Source: Peptococcaceae bacterium (lineage in GTDB: Bacteria; Bacillota; Peptococcia; Peptococcales; Peptococcaceae). From it: 8,179 nucleotides of DNA. Shown here one piece after another: positions 1 to 7,177 of the stretch (the stretch's first letter is position 1; each line of letters opens with the position of its first letter). The position numbers and the translations under genes were made by a program. The notes below the pieces were generated by a model. It saw only the letters and a program-made list of their open reading frames with translations. It searched no databases and had not been told where the DNA came from. The stretch is from contig JAFNVD010000127.1 of NCBI GenBank assembly GCA_017383785.1, forward strand, positions 1 through 8,179, given 5' to 3'.

Positions 1-3000
1 CAGCTGGTCTGATTCCGGCAATCCATTTAACACACCATGGTCTTGCAAGGTTTCTAAGATTGATTTCCCTACTTTCCCTCTTGCAGCTAAATCTTCAATA
101 GAAGTAAACGGAGCTTCATTACGAGCATCTACAATACCTTGGGCTACGGCTTGTCCTAAGCCCGGCAATGCCATAAACGGCGGTATCAAACGATTATCAA
201 TTACCTGAAAATTCTCTGCATCGGATTCCAGCAAATTTACTTTCTCGCATTGATAACCACGCTGACACATTTCCAGCGCAATCTCCAGTACAATCTGAAA
301 CTTCTTATCTTTTTCCGAGGCCTCATTCCCCAAAGACTTGATATATTCCATATGCTGCTGAATCCCTTCTAAGCCTTTGCAAATGATATTGGCATCGAAG
401 TCATCCACGCGTACAGTAAACGCTGCGGCATAGAATGCCAGCGGATGATATACTTTAAACCATGCAATACGGAACCCCATCATTACATAGGCCACCGCAT
501 GGGCTTTCGGAAATAAATATTTTACCTTTTTGCAAGAAGCAATGTACCATTCGGGCACTTTAAACTCACGCATGTATTCTTCTTCATCAGGCTTTAAGCC
601 TTTCCCTTTACGCACAGCCTCCATGATTTTAAATGCCTTAATCGGCTCTAACCCCATATGCATCAAGTAAATCATAATATCATCGCGGCAACCGATTACC
701 TCGGAAGCTGTGGCAGTTCCGCTTAAAATCAGATCCTGCGCATTCCCTAACCATACATCAGTACCATGGGAGAAGCCCGAAATACGCACCAGTTCAGAGA
801 AAGTCTTCGGTTTAACATCCACCAACATCTGGCGAGTAAATTTGGTTCCAAACTCAGGAATCCCATAAGTACCTACCTCTGAACCAATTTGTTCCGGAGT
901 AACACCCAATGCTTCAGTGCTGGAAAACAGAGATAATGTTTTTTGTTCGTCCAACGGAATATACTGATAACTGCACCCCGTCATATCTTCCAGCATACGA
1001 ATAATCGTCGGATTATCGTGACCCAGAATATCCAGTTTTACCAAGCGGTCATGCATCTGGTCATAGGTATAATGGGTAGTAACCGTACCTTTGGTAGGGT
1101 CATCGGCCGGGATTTGCAGAGGTGTAAAATCATGTACATCTACACCTTTTGGGATAACCATTAAGCCCCCAGGATGCTGCCCGGTCGTACGACGTACACC
1201 GGTAAAGCCCATAGCTAGACGTTCTACTTCTGCTTGTTTGCGTTTCAAGTTACGTTCTTCCAAATAGTTGCGCACATATACTTGCGCTGTTTTTTCCGCA
1301 AAGGTCTGGAATGTCCCTGCGCGGAACACATTATCTTTGCCGAAGAGTTCTTCGGTATAGGCATGGGCTCTCGGCTGGTATACACCGGAAAAGTTTAAGT
1401 CAATATCCGGTACTTTATCACCTTTAAAGCCTAAAAATGTTTCAAACGGAATATCGTGCCCATCTTTAATAAACGGTGTCCCGCATTTATCACATACAGC
1501 ATCGGGCATATCGGCACCGGCACTGTATGTACCATCATCTTTGAAAACGGTATTATAACAATTTGGACAACGATAATGTGGCGGCAAAGAGTTTACCTCG
1601 GTAATCCCCGTCATATTTGCTACGAAAGAAGACCCTACCGAGCCACGTGACCCTACCAAGTACCCATCGTCATTAGATTTTTTCACTAGCTTATGAGCAA
1701 TCAAATATAACACCGAGAACCCATTTCCAATGATAGAATCCAGTTCTTTCGTAATACGGGCCTGTACTACTTCCGGCAATTCAGGGCCATACAATTCATG
1801 AGCCTTAGCATAAGTCAAATTACGAATTTCATCTTCCGCACCTTCAATTTCCGGAGAATGAAGCCCATCCGGTACAGGCAATATCGGTTCAAAATCTGCA
1901 ATAATTTTTTTCGGATTGGTGATTACAATTTCTTTGGCAACATCCGGTGGAAAATAATCAAACTCTGCCAGCATTTCCTCTGTATTGCGATAATACAGTG
2001 GCGCTTGCTGATCTGCATCTTCGAATTTTTTGCCTGCCATCATGATGGCACGATACACGCTGTCATCTTTGTTTAAAAAATGTACATCACCGGTAGCTAC
2101 CACCGGTTTTCCCAGTTCTTTCCCCAAAGCATAAATATCTAAATTTATCTGTTTTAGCTGTTCTTCCGCTACATAAATTTCTTTACGCAGCATAAATTCA
2201 TTATTTTTGTGTGGCTGTACTTCTAAAAAATCATAGAATGAAGCAATTTCTACTAATTTATCATGATCATGCGGGTCTTTGATATACGCCTGAATCAATT
2301 CTCCTGCTTCACACGCACTGCCAATCACCAAATTTTCTCGCACCGCAGCCAAAAGACGTTTCGGTATGCGAGGGCGACGATAAAAATAATTTAAATTTGA
2401 CTCTGTTACCAACTGATATAATGCTTTACAACCGGCCTGATTTTTGGCCAAAATCAAGCAGTGATAGGTTTTTTGTTCTTTCTTTTCCATCACAGGCAAT
2501 TCATCGTCGAAGATATAGCCTTCCACACCATAAATGATTTTTACGCCGTAGTCTTTCCCCGCATGATGTGCTTCCGGAAATGCATGTACAGCCCCATGGT
2601 CCGTAATGGCTACAGCCTCATGGCCCATATCTGCCGCTAATCGCACAATATCTGCCACATCACCCAAAGCGTCATTGGCACTCATATTGGTGTGCAAATG
2701 CAATTCTACACGCTTATCCGGTGCATTGTCAGAACGTTTCTTCAGCTTGGCCATATTCAAATCATAGGCCATCATACCCAACTCATTGGCATAACGGTCG
2801 TATTGAATACTGCCTTTTACTTTCAATGCTTTTACACTCTTCAGTTTGCCTTTTAACTCTTTAATTTCATCGGCAGGTTTGATGACCTTGCACATAATAG
2901 AATCTTGATCATCTGTCAATTTGAATGTAAGCAATTGCTTTCCATTTTTCAGTTCCTTTACATCAGTACCGAAAATACGACCTTCAATAACCGCAAATTT

Positions 3001-3672
3001 TTCTTCATCAGTAAAGGATGCAATCGGCCGTACTTCCTCTCGCTCTTTGATGAGTTTCCCAAGTACCACCAGCTCGTCTTCCGGCTTCTTGGTTTCAGCT
3101 GCTACCGGTTTCTGTTCCGCTGCCGATTTGGACGGTGCGGCAAATACCGGCTGTTCAGCACGTGGTTTTAATTCCGGCTTTTCTATGGCTTCATCGTAAG
3201 CAAGTGCTATTTGATAACGATGTCCGGTAATTTCGTCCAGCAAAATACTAGCCTGCAATGTAAACTGCAGATTCTGTAGAAATTTTACACCAATTTCCTG
3301 CCCGATATAAATCGTAATCTGCTCTTCATCCTGTTTCCAATAGCTATTGTACAGCCATCCTCCAATAGAAGGATGCTGTTCATTCAGCATAGCCGTAAAC
3401 AACGAAAAATGATTCGTAAGAAATACATCGATTCCCATCGATACTTTTGGCTGTACAATCAATCGCACTTTACTGGCTTTGGCCATATTGTGCTTGAAAA
3501 ACTGCAAACACTGCAGATACATTGCATCATCCGGCAACGTTTCGCACGCAAGAAAAATCTCACAGGTCTTCGACTGCTGTGAGATTGTAATCTTACGGAT
3601 ACTGGCTGTTTCCAGAAACGTCATGACTTCCTGATTCGGTTTTTCATTGAGACAACTGTAATCCAGTTCCAT
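1..3672 (-). CDS. polC: DNA polymerase III alpha subunit, PolC type, lacking the usual exonuclease insert (3' end cut by window)
   Basis: Replicative DNA polymerase of low-GC Gram-positive bacteria, acting at the fork with the beta clamp. The frame is open from ATG 3672 to base 1 (1,224 codons). Reading order: N-terminal domain (~1-160), Pro/Ala/Lys-rich linker (~165-200), OB fold (~225-305, with VKELKNGKQLLTFKLTD), PHP domain (~323-540), then the polymerase core. The core has GSRGSVGSSF (674-683), a Cys4 zinc site (C702, C705, C727, C730), PDIDLNFSG with catalytic D756 and D758, QHPGG (~832-836) and KLDILGHD with the third aspartate D881. It ends in LPESDQL, where relatives end in the clamp-binding QLSLF, so only about three codons and the stop are missing. 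The start is fixed by AGGAGG four bases upstream. Oddity: the DnaQ-like exonuclease domain normally inserted in PHP is absent, giving about 1,227 residues versus 1,437 in B. subtilis. It lies 24 nt after the MgtC/SapB gene and is probably co-transcribed. Confidence 0.97.
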   Translation of the reverse strand, partial: MELDYSCLNEKPNQEVMTFLETASIRKITISQQSKTCEIFLACETLPDDAMYLQCLQFFKHNMAKASKVRLIVQPKVSMGIDVFLTNHFSLFTAMLNEQHPSIGGWLYNSYWKQDEEQITIYIGQEIGVKFLQNLQFTLQASILLDEITGHRYQIALAYDEAIEKPELKPRAEQPVFAAPSKSAAEQKPVAAETKKPEDELVVLGKLIKEREEVRPIASFTDEEKFAVIEGRIFGTDVKELKNGKQLLTFKLTDDQDSIMCKVIKPADEIKELKGKLKSVKALKVKGSIQYDRYANELGMMAYDLNMAKLKKRSDNAPDKRVELHLHTNMSANDALGDVADIVRLAADMGHEAVAITDHGAVHAFPEAHHAGKDYGVKIIYGVEGYIFDDELPVMEKKEQKTYHCLILAKNQAGCKALYQLVTESNLNYFYRRPRIPKRLLAAVRENLVIGSACEAGELIQAYIKDPHDHDKLVEIASFYDFLEVQPHKNNEFMLRKEIYVAEEQLKQINLDIYALGKELGKPVVATGDVHFLNKDDSVYRAIMMAGKKFEDADQQAPLYYRNTEEMLAEFDYFPPDVAKEIVITNPKKIIADFEPILPVPDGLHSPEIEGAEDEIRNLTYAKAHELYGPELPEVVQARITKELDSIIGNGFSVLYLIAHKLVKKSNDDGYLVGSRGSVGSSFVANMTGITEVNSLPPHYRCPNCYNTVFKDDGTYSAGADMPDAVCDKCGTPFIKDGHDIPFETFLGFKGDKVPDIDLNFSGVYQPRAHAYTEELFGKDNVFRAGTFQTFAEKTAQVYVRNYLEERNLKRKQAEVERLAMGFTGVRRTTGQHPGGLMVIPKGVDVHDFTPLQIPADDPTKGTVTTHYTYDQMHDRLVKLDILGHDNPTIIRMLEDMTGCSYQYIPLDEQKTLSLFSSTEALGVTPEQIGSEVGTYGIPEFGTKFTRQMLVDVKPKTFSELVRISGFSHGTDVWLGNAQDLILSGTATASEVIGCRDDIMIYLMHMGLEPIKAFKIMEAVRKGKGLKPDEEEYMREFKVPEWYIASCKKVKYLFPKAHAVAYVMMGFRIAWFKVYHPLAFYAAAFTVRVDDFDANIICKGLEGIQQHMEYIKSLGNEASEKDKKFQIVLEIALEMCQRGYQCEKVNLLESDAENFQVIDNRLIPPFMALPGLGQAVAQGIVDARNEAPFTSIEDLAARGKVGKSILETLQDHGVLNGLPESDQL
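3551..3586 (-). terminator. terminator-like hairpin inside the 5' part of polC (tentative)
   Basis: Two perfect 10-base arms, AATCTCACAG and CTGTGAGATT (sense orientation), flank an 11-base loop that can itself pair GTC with GAC around a GAA triloop. In the polC sense direction the right arm runs into TTTCTT, giving a U-rich stretch ATTTTTCTT. The structure covers about nucleotides 87-117 of the coding sequence, codons ~29-39. Its form is that of an intrinsic terminator or attenuator, but it lies within an uninterrupted coding region and may be chance. Confidence 0.3.
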
Positions 3673-3676
3673 AGGT

Positions 3677-3682
3677 CCTCCT
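3677..3682 (-). promoter_or_regulatory. polC ribosome binding site
   Basis: A perfect AGGAGG Shine-Dalgarno sequence sits four bases before the polC ATG. It is the strongest ribosome binding site in the window and fixes the polC start. It suggests polC is translated independently of the upstream membrane-protein gene. Confidence 0.88.
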
Positions 3683-3696
3683 AATAAAGTGGAAGA

Positions 3697-4278
3697 TTAT
3701 TCGATACATTTTAAATCGATGCTATCATCATCGTTATGTTCTACGCACAATACGACTTCTTCCATGTCACCTTTGTGACGTTTTTTCTCTGCTTTTGCTT
3801 TTGCTTTGCGCATAGTTTTTTCTTCAAACTTGGCAAATACAGATAAAATCAAGAATAAAAAGAATGTGGTAGAGATTGCGGAAAAGTACATCCCTGCACC
3901 AATGGCCAACCCGATGGCCGCCACTACCCAAAGTGAAGCCGCTGTGGTAAGCCCACGCACTTTCCCTTTATCCTGCATAATGGCACCGGCACCTAAAAAA
4001 CCAATACCACTTACCACCTGTGCCGCAATACGACCCGGGTCAGCATTGTTTACAATCCCATTTGGCATAGTCGAAATCATCATCGGCATGGAAATGGATA
4101 CGATCATAAACATGCAGGACCCTACGGTCACCAAGATATGGGTACGGAACCCGGCAGAACGATTTTTGCGTTCTCGTTCTGCCCCAATAATCCCGCCTAA
4201 CAGCATCGCCAATAAAATACGAAACATAAATATCAGCTCATACTGAAATATTTCACCATAATTAAACGTAAAAAGCAT
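3697..4278 (-). CDS. MgtC/SapB family inner-membrane protein
   Basis: Small polytopic membrane protein of 193 residues. MgtC relatives are linked to survival at low Mg2+ and, in some species, to inhibition of the F1Fo ATP synthase; the role of this copy is not known. Predicted membrane segments are roughly 17-33, 48-68, 85-101, 113-129 and 131-149. Family signatures are GAERERKNRSAGFRTH (32-47), DPGRIAAQVVSGIGFLGAGA (80-99) and VRGLTTAASLWVVAAIGLAI (107-126). After the last segment comes a Lys/Arg-rich stretch (150-170) and a short acidic tail. The separate C-terminal ACT-like domain of Salmonella-type MgtC is missing, as in the short SapB/YhiD type. It starts 21 nt after proS; AAAAGG (4289-4294) ten bases upstream is a modest ribosome site. 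M18 is a possible alternative start that still keeps the first membrane segment. The position between proS and polC is unusual. Family assignment is secure, function is not. Confidence 0.92.
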   Translation of the reverse strand: MLFTFNYGEIFQYELIFMFRILLAMLLGGIIGAERERKNRSAGFRTHILVTVGSCMFMIVSISMPMMISTMPNGIVNNADPGRIAAQVVSGIGFLGAGAIMQDKGKVRGLTTAASLWVVAAIGLAIGAGMYFSAISTTFFLFLILSVFAKFEEKTMRKAKAKAEKKRHKGDMEEVVLCVEHNDDDSIDLKCIE

Positions 4279-4299
4279 CTACATCACGCCTTTTCTCGA

Positions 4300-6003
4300 T
4301 TAAGAGAAGATATAAGCAACGGTTTTTTCTACTACTTCACTTAATGCTACTACTTCATTTTCTGCTTCTGTACGCAGTTTGTATTCTACGGTACCTTCTT
4401 CTGCGGATTTTTTACCCACAGTAATTCTTACAGGATAACCAATCAGGTCAGCGTCTTTGAATTTCACGCCAGGACGTTCGTTGCGATCATCCAGCATTAC
4501 TTCTACGCCGCGTTTCTGCAAATCAGCATACAGCTGTTCTGCAATTGCCATCTGAGTTTCGTCTTTCGCGGAGATTGGTACCACTACTACATGATATGGC
4601 GCAATAGATTTTGGCCAAATGATACCGTTTTCATCATTATACTGTTCTACAGCAGCAGCCATAGTACGGCTTACACCAATCCCATAGCAGCCCATGTGCA
4701 TTACCTGTTCTTTACCGTTTTCGTCCAGATATTTTGCACCCAGTGCTTCACTGTATTTGGTACCCAGTTTGAATACCTGACCTACTTCAATCCCACGTGC
4801 AGAATCAGTTTTCTGACCGCATTTTGGACATGGGTCTTCTTCGGTCATCATACGCAAGTCATAATACCCTTCTACTTGGAAATCACGGCCAGGATTTACA
4901 TTGATAAAGTGGTATGCTTCTTCGTTGGCACCACATACCAGGTTGGTCATCTGTTCTACTTCCAGGTCAGCATAAATTTTTACATTTGCTAAGCCTACAG
5001 GGCCCAGAGAACCAAAACCGCCGTTTACTACTTTTGCCACTGCATCTTCTTCAGCCATTTCCAATGCTAAACAAGGATGTACGCGCTGTACTTTTACGTC
5101 ATTTACTTCACGGTCGCCTCTTACCAGTACGCAAATCAATTCTTCGTCTGCCTGGAAGAATAATGTTTTGATAGTTTTGGTAGCAGATACATTTAAGAAT
5201 GCAGACACTGCTTCAATGGTTTTAGCGTCCGGTGTATATACTTTTTCCATAGCCAGTTCTGCTTCGTTGCCGGATTTTGGCTGAGGAGCAGGGCATGGAG
5301 CAATTTCAATGTTTGCTGCATAGCCGCAATCACAGAATACAACAGTGTTTTCACCGATTTCAGCCAATGCGGTAAATTCGTGTGTCTGGCTATCACCGAT
5401 TGCACCGCCGTCTGCTTCGATTGGACGGAATTTCAGACCGCAGCGGTTAAATACGTTGGTATATGCCTGATACATATCCCAGTATGCTTTGTCCAGACCT
5501 TCAGGGTCACGGTCAAAAGAGTATAAGTCTTTCATGATAAACTCACGGCTGCGGATTAAACCAAAGCGTGGACGTTTTTCATCACGATATTTGTTCTGAA
5601 TCTGATATAAACGCAATGGCAGCTGACGATAAGAGGTTACTTCACTGTGTACCAGGTCAGTAATCAATTCTTCGTGTGTTGGCCCTAAGCAGAACTGACG
5701 GTCATGACGGTCTGTTACTTTAAACATTTCAGGACCATATGCATGCCATCTGCCTGTCTGCAGCCATAAATCTGCGGACTGTACGATTGGCATCAGCAGT
5801 TCCTGACCGCCAAATGCATCCATTTCTTCACGTACGATGGTTTCAATTTTGCTCAGTACGCGTTTGCCCAATGGCAGATAATGATATAACCCTGCTGCAC
5901 TTTTACGGATAAAACCTGCACGCAGCAATAACTGTGCGCTAACGGTATCCGCATCTGCCGGATTGTCACGTAATGTTGGAATTAAAGCGTTGCTCATTCT
6001 CAT
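4300..6003 (-). CDS. proS: prolyl-tRNA synthetase, bacterial type with editing domain
   Basis: Cytoplasmic class II synthetase that charges tRNA-Pro with proline using ATP. Its 567 residues match the usual bacterial length (E. coli 572). Class II motif 1 lies at ~58-80, the GPTHEE substrate loop at 107-112, motif 2 at ~136-164 (YRDEKRPRFG, then REFIMKDLYSF) and motif 3 at ~440-450 (GIGVSR). The inserted editing (INS) domain, which hydrolyses mischarged Ala-tRNA-Pro, spans ~225-405. It includes K279, which matches the editing lysine of E. coli ProRS in position and context, and GSLGPVGL (331-338). C224-x-C226 and C392-x2-C395 flank this domain and could form a metal site. The anticodon-binding domain is ~467-567. 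The start MRMSN resembles the E. coli start MRTSQ and has AGGGAGAG ten bases upstream; the second Met is too far from it. A promoter precedes the gene. The short leader has no room for a T-box. Confidence 0.98.
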   Translation of the reverse strand: MRMSNALIPTLRDNPADADTVSAQLLLRAGFIRKSAAGLYHYLPLGKRVLSKIETIVREEMDAFGGQELLMPIVQSADLWLQTGRWHAYGPEMFKVTDRHDRQFCLGPTHEELITDLVHSEVTSYRQLPLRLYQIQNKYRDEKRPRFGLIRSREFIMKDLYSFDRDPEGLDKAYWDMYQAYTNVFNRCGLKFRPIEADGGAIGDSQTHEFTALAEIGENTVVFCDCGYAANIEIAPCPAPQPKSGNEAELAMEKVYTPDAKTIEAVSAFLNVSATKTIKTLFFQADEELICVLVRGDREVNDVKVQRVHPCLALEMAEEDAVAKVVNGGFGSLGPVGLANVKIYADLEVEQMTNLVCGANEEAYHFINVNPGRDFQVEGYYDLRMMTEEDPCPKCGQKTDSARGIEVGQVFKLGTKYSEALGAKYLDENGKEQVMHMGCYGIGVSRTMAAAVEQYNDENGIIWPKSIAPYHVVVVPISAKDETQMAIAEQLYADLQKRGVEVMLDDRNERPGVKFKDADLIGYPVRITVGKKSAEEGTVEYKLRTEAENEVVALSEVVEKTVAYIFS

Positions 6004-6013
6004 AATATTCTTA

Positions 6014-6021
6014 CTCTCCCT
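6014..6021 (-). promoter_or_regulatory. proS ribosome binding site
   Basis: AGGGAGAG lies ten bases before the ATG at 6003 and sixteen before the next in-frame ATG at 5997. The spacing favours the first ATG as the proS start. Confidence 0.7.
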
Positions 6022-6038
6022 AATATGTTATTGTTTCT

Positions 6039-6054
6039 TTATCATATGTGATAA
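6039..6054. promoter_or_regulatory. perfect AT-rich dyad in the proS leader, possible operator
   Basis: TTATCA and TGATAA form a perfect 6+6 inverted repeat around four bases. It sits in the ispG-proS spacer, about 12-27 bases downstream of the expected transcription start and 18 bases upstream of the proS ribosome site. The geometry suits a dimeric repressor acting as a roadblock or a weak RNA hairpin. The half-sites do not clearly match one regulator family, and AT-rich dyads this short can occur by chance. Confidence 0.3.
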
Positions 6055-6072
6055 CTTTATTACAATCCATTT

Positions 6073-6101
6073 ATTATAACGCTCTTATAACAGCTTGTCC
6101 A
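6073..6101 (-). promoter_or_regulatory. sigma-70/sigma-A type promoter for proS and downstream genes
   Basis: The sense strand carries TGGACA (6096-6101; five of six match TTGACA), a 17-base spacer, then a perfect TATAAT (6073-6078). The -35 box lies in the last codons of ispG and the -10 box just after its stop. Transcription should begin near 6066, leaving a leader of about 60 nt before the proS ATG. This would let proS, the MgtC/SapB gene and polC be expressed separately from rseP and ispG. Confidence 0.7.
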
Positions 6102-7149
6102 GTTCTTCCTGAAAAGCAGCTAAAAGTTGTGCTTCCGGTACCTTCTTAATAATTTCCCCTTTGCGGAAAATCAGCCCTTCGCCTTTGCCTCCGGCAATGC
6201 CCAAATCAGCTTCTCTGGCTTCGCCCGGACCATTTACCACACAACCCATTACGGCAAGTTTCAGTGGCTTGTCCACTTTACTCACCATTTGATCTACTGC
6301 ATCTACCAGCTGTTCCAAAGCAATCTGCGTACGGCCACAGGTAGGACAGGAGATAATCTCAACTCCTTTTGGATACAAATCCAAAGAACGCAAAATCTGT
6401 TTTGCCACCGGAATTTCCTGCAGCGGATTGCCGGTAAGGGATACGCGAATGGTATCACCAATGCCTTCTGCCAAAAGTGTACCAATACCGATTGCAGATT
6501 TTACGATGCCATGTTTGGCATTGCCCGCCTCGGTCACACCTAAATGCAGCGGATACTCTACTTTTTCAGCCATCAGACGATATGCATCCAGCATCAACGG
6601 CACATCGGACGCCTTCAAGGAAATTTTAATCTGATCAAAATTCAAATCTTCCAAAATACGCACATGGCGCATGGCACTTTCCACCATTGCCTCTGCAGTC
6701 GGATGCTGATATTTGGCCAATAATTCCTTTTCCAAAGAACCGGCATTCACTCCGATACGAATTGGCACCTGCATAGCTTTGGCCTGACTTACCACTTCTC
6801 GCACTTTTTCTTCGCTGCCGATGTTGCCCGGATTGATACGCAAAGACGATATGCCATTGTCCATGGCCATCAATGCCAAACGATGATTAAAATGAATATC
6901 GGCAATAACCGGCACCGGGCTTTCTGCACAGATTTGTTTCAATGCATTGGCCGCTTCTTCATCCGGTACGGCAACACGCACCATTTGACACCCTGCATCG
7001 GCCAGTTGTCGAATCTGCACCAAAGTAGCCTGCGCATCTCGTGTGTCGGTATTGGTCATAGACTGAATGCTGACCGGATAAGCAGAACCAATGCCTACAT
7101 CGCCAATGGTAAAGCTTTTGGTTTCTCTTCGTTTTCCGCTATACTGCAA
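6085..7149 (-). CDS. ispG: 4-hydroxy-3-methylbut-2-en-1-yl diphosphate synthase (IspG/GcpE)
   Basis: Cytoplasmic iron-sulfur enzyme of the MEP isoprenoid pathway; it reductively opens methylerythritol 2,4-cyclodiphosphate to HMBPP. The N-terminal TIM barrel carries SIQSMTNTDTRD, MVRVAVPD, IADIHFN, LRINPGN and IGVNAGSLE. The C-terminal domain carries CPTCGRTQ and MGCVVNGPGEA, giving cluster ligands C268, C271, C303 and E310. These lie two positions from E. coli C270, C273, C305 and E312, so the length (354 residues) is normal for the short bacterial form. No ATG precedes the conserved domain. TTG at 7149 is chosen because AGAAGGTGA ends five bases before it. TTG at 7185 would add 12 residues and overlap the rseP end by 8 bases, but has no good ribosome site. 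It follows rseP by 28 nt, as expected for one transcript. Confidence 0.95.
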   Translation of the reverse strand: MQYSGKRRETKSFTIGDVGIGSAYPVSIQSMTNTDTRDAQATLVQIRQLADAGCQMVRVAVPDEEAANALKQICAESPVPVIADIHFNHRLALMAMDNGISSLRINPGNIGSEEKVREVVSQAKAMQVPIRIGVNAGSLEKELLAKYQHPTAEAMVESAMRHVRILEDLNFDQIKISLKASDVPLMLDAYRLMAEKVEYPLHLGVTEAGNAKHGIVKSAIGIGTLLAEGIGDTIRVSLTGNPLQEIPVAKQILRSLDLYPKGVEIISCPTCGRTQIALEQLVDAVDQMVSKVDKPLKLAVMGCVVNGPGEAREADLGIAGGKGEGLIFRKGEIIKKVPEAQLLAAFQEELDKLL

Positions 7150-7154
7150 TACAA

Positions 7155-7163
7155 TCACCTTCT
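7155..7163 (-). promoter_or_regulatory. ribosome binding site deciding the ispG TTG start
   Basis: AGAAGGTGA is followed by five bases and then TTG at 7149. It favours this start over the TTG at 7185 inside the rseP stop region, which lacks a purine-rich site at proper distance. Confidence 0.6.
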
Positions 7164-7177
7164 CTATGGTTTGTTTC

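Noticed and set aside
2443..2454. TTTTGGCCAAAA palindrome inside polC
   Set aside because: It encodes ordinary PolC residues (LAKN region) in a coding context, and such short palindromes are expected by chance.
943..3582. Several plus-strand frames of 64-92 codons
   Set aside because: All lie opposite polC, whose minus-strand frame is open throughout with recognisable motifs; the plus-strand products look like antisense shadows without supported starts.
3806..4246. 146-codon plus-strand reading frame
   Set aside because: It lies entirely antisense to the MgtC/SapB gene, resembles no family I recognise, and the minus-strand frame has clear family signatures.
4291..4310. Small inverted repeat TTCTC/GAGAA around the proS stop codon as a terminator
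   Set aside because: Only five AT-rich base pairs with no U-tract; it would not terminate transcription and the next gene follows immediately.
5193..5405. 70-codon minus-strand frame inside proS (and a similar one at 6303-6485 inside ispG)
   Set aside because: Both are out-of-frame overlaps within strongly conserved enzyme-coding sequence and show no domain.
6004..6084. T-box riboswitch before proS
   Set aside because: The spacer is only 81 nt and lacks the specifier stem and the T-box antiterminator sequence; a T-box leader needs far more space.
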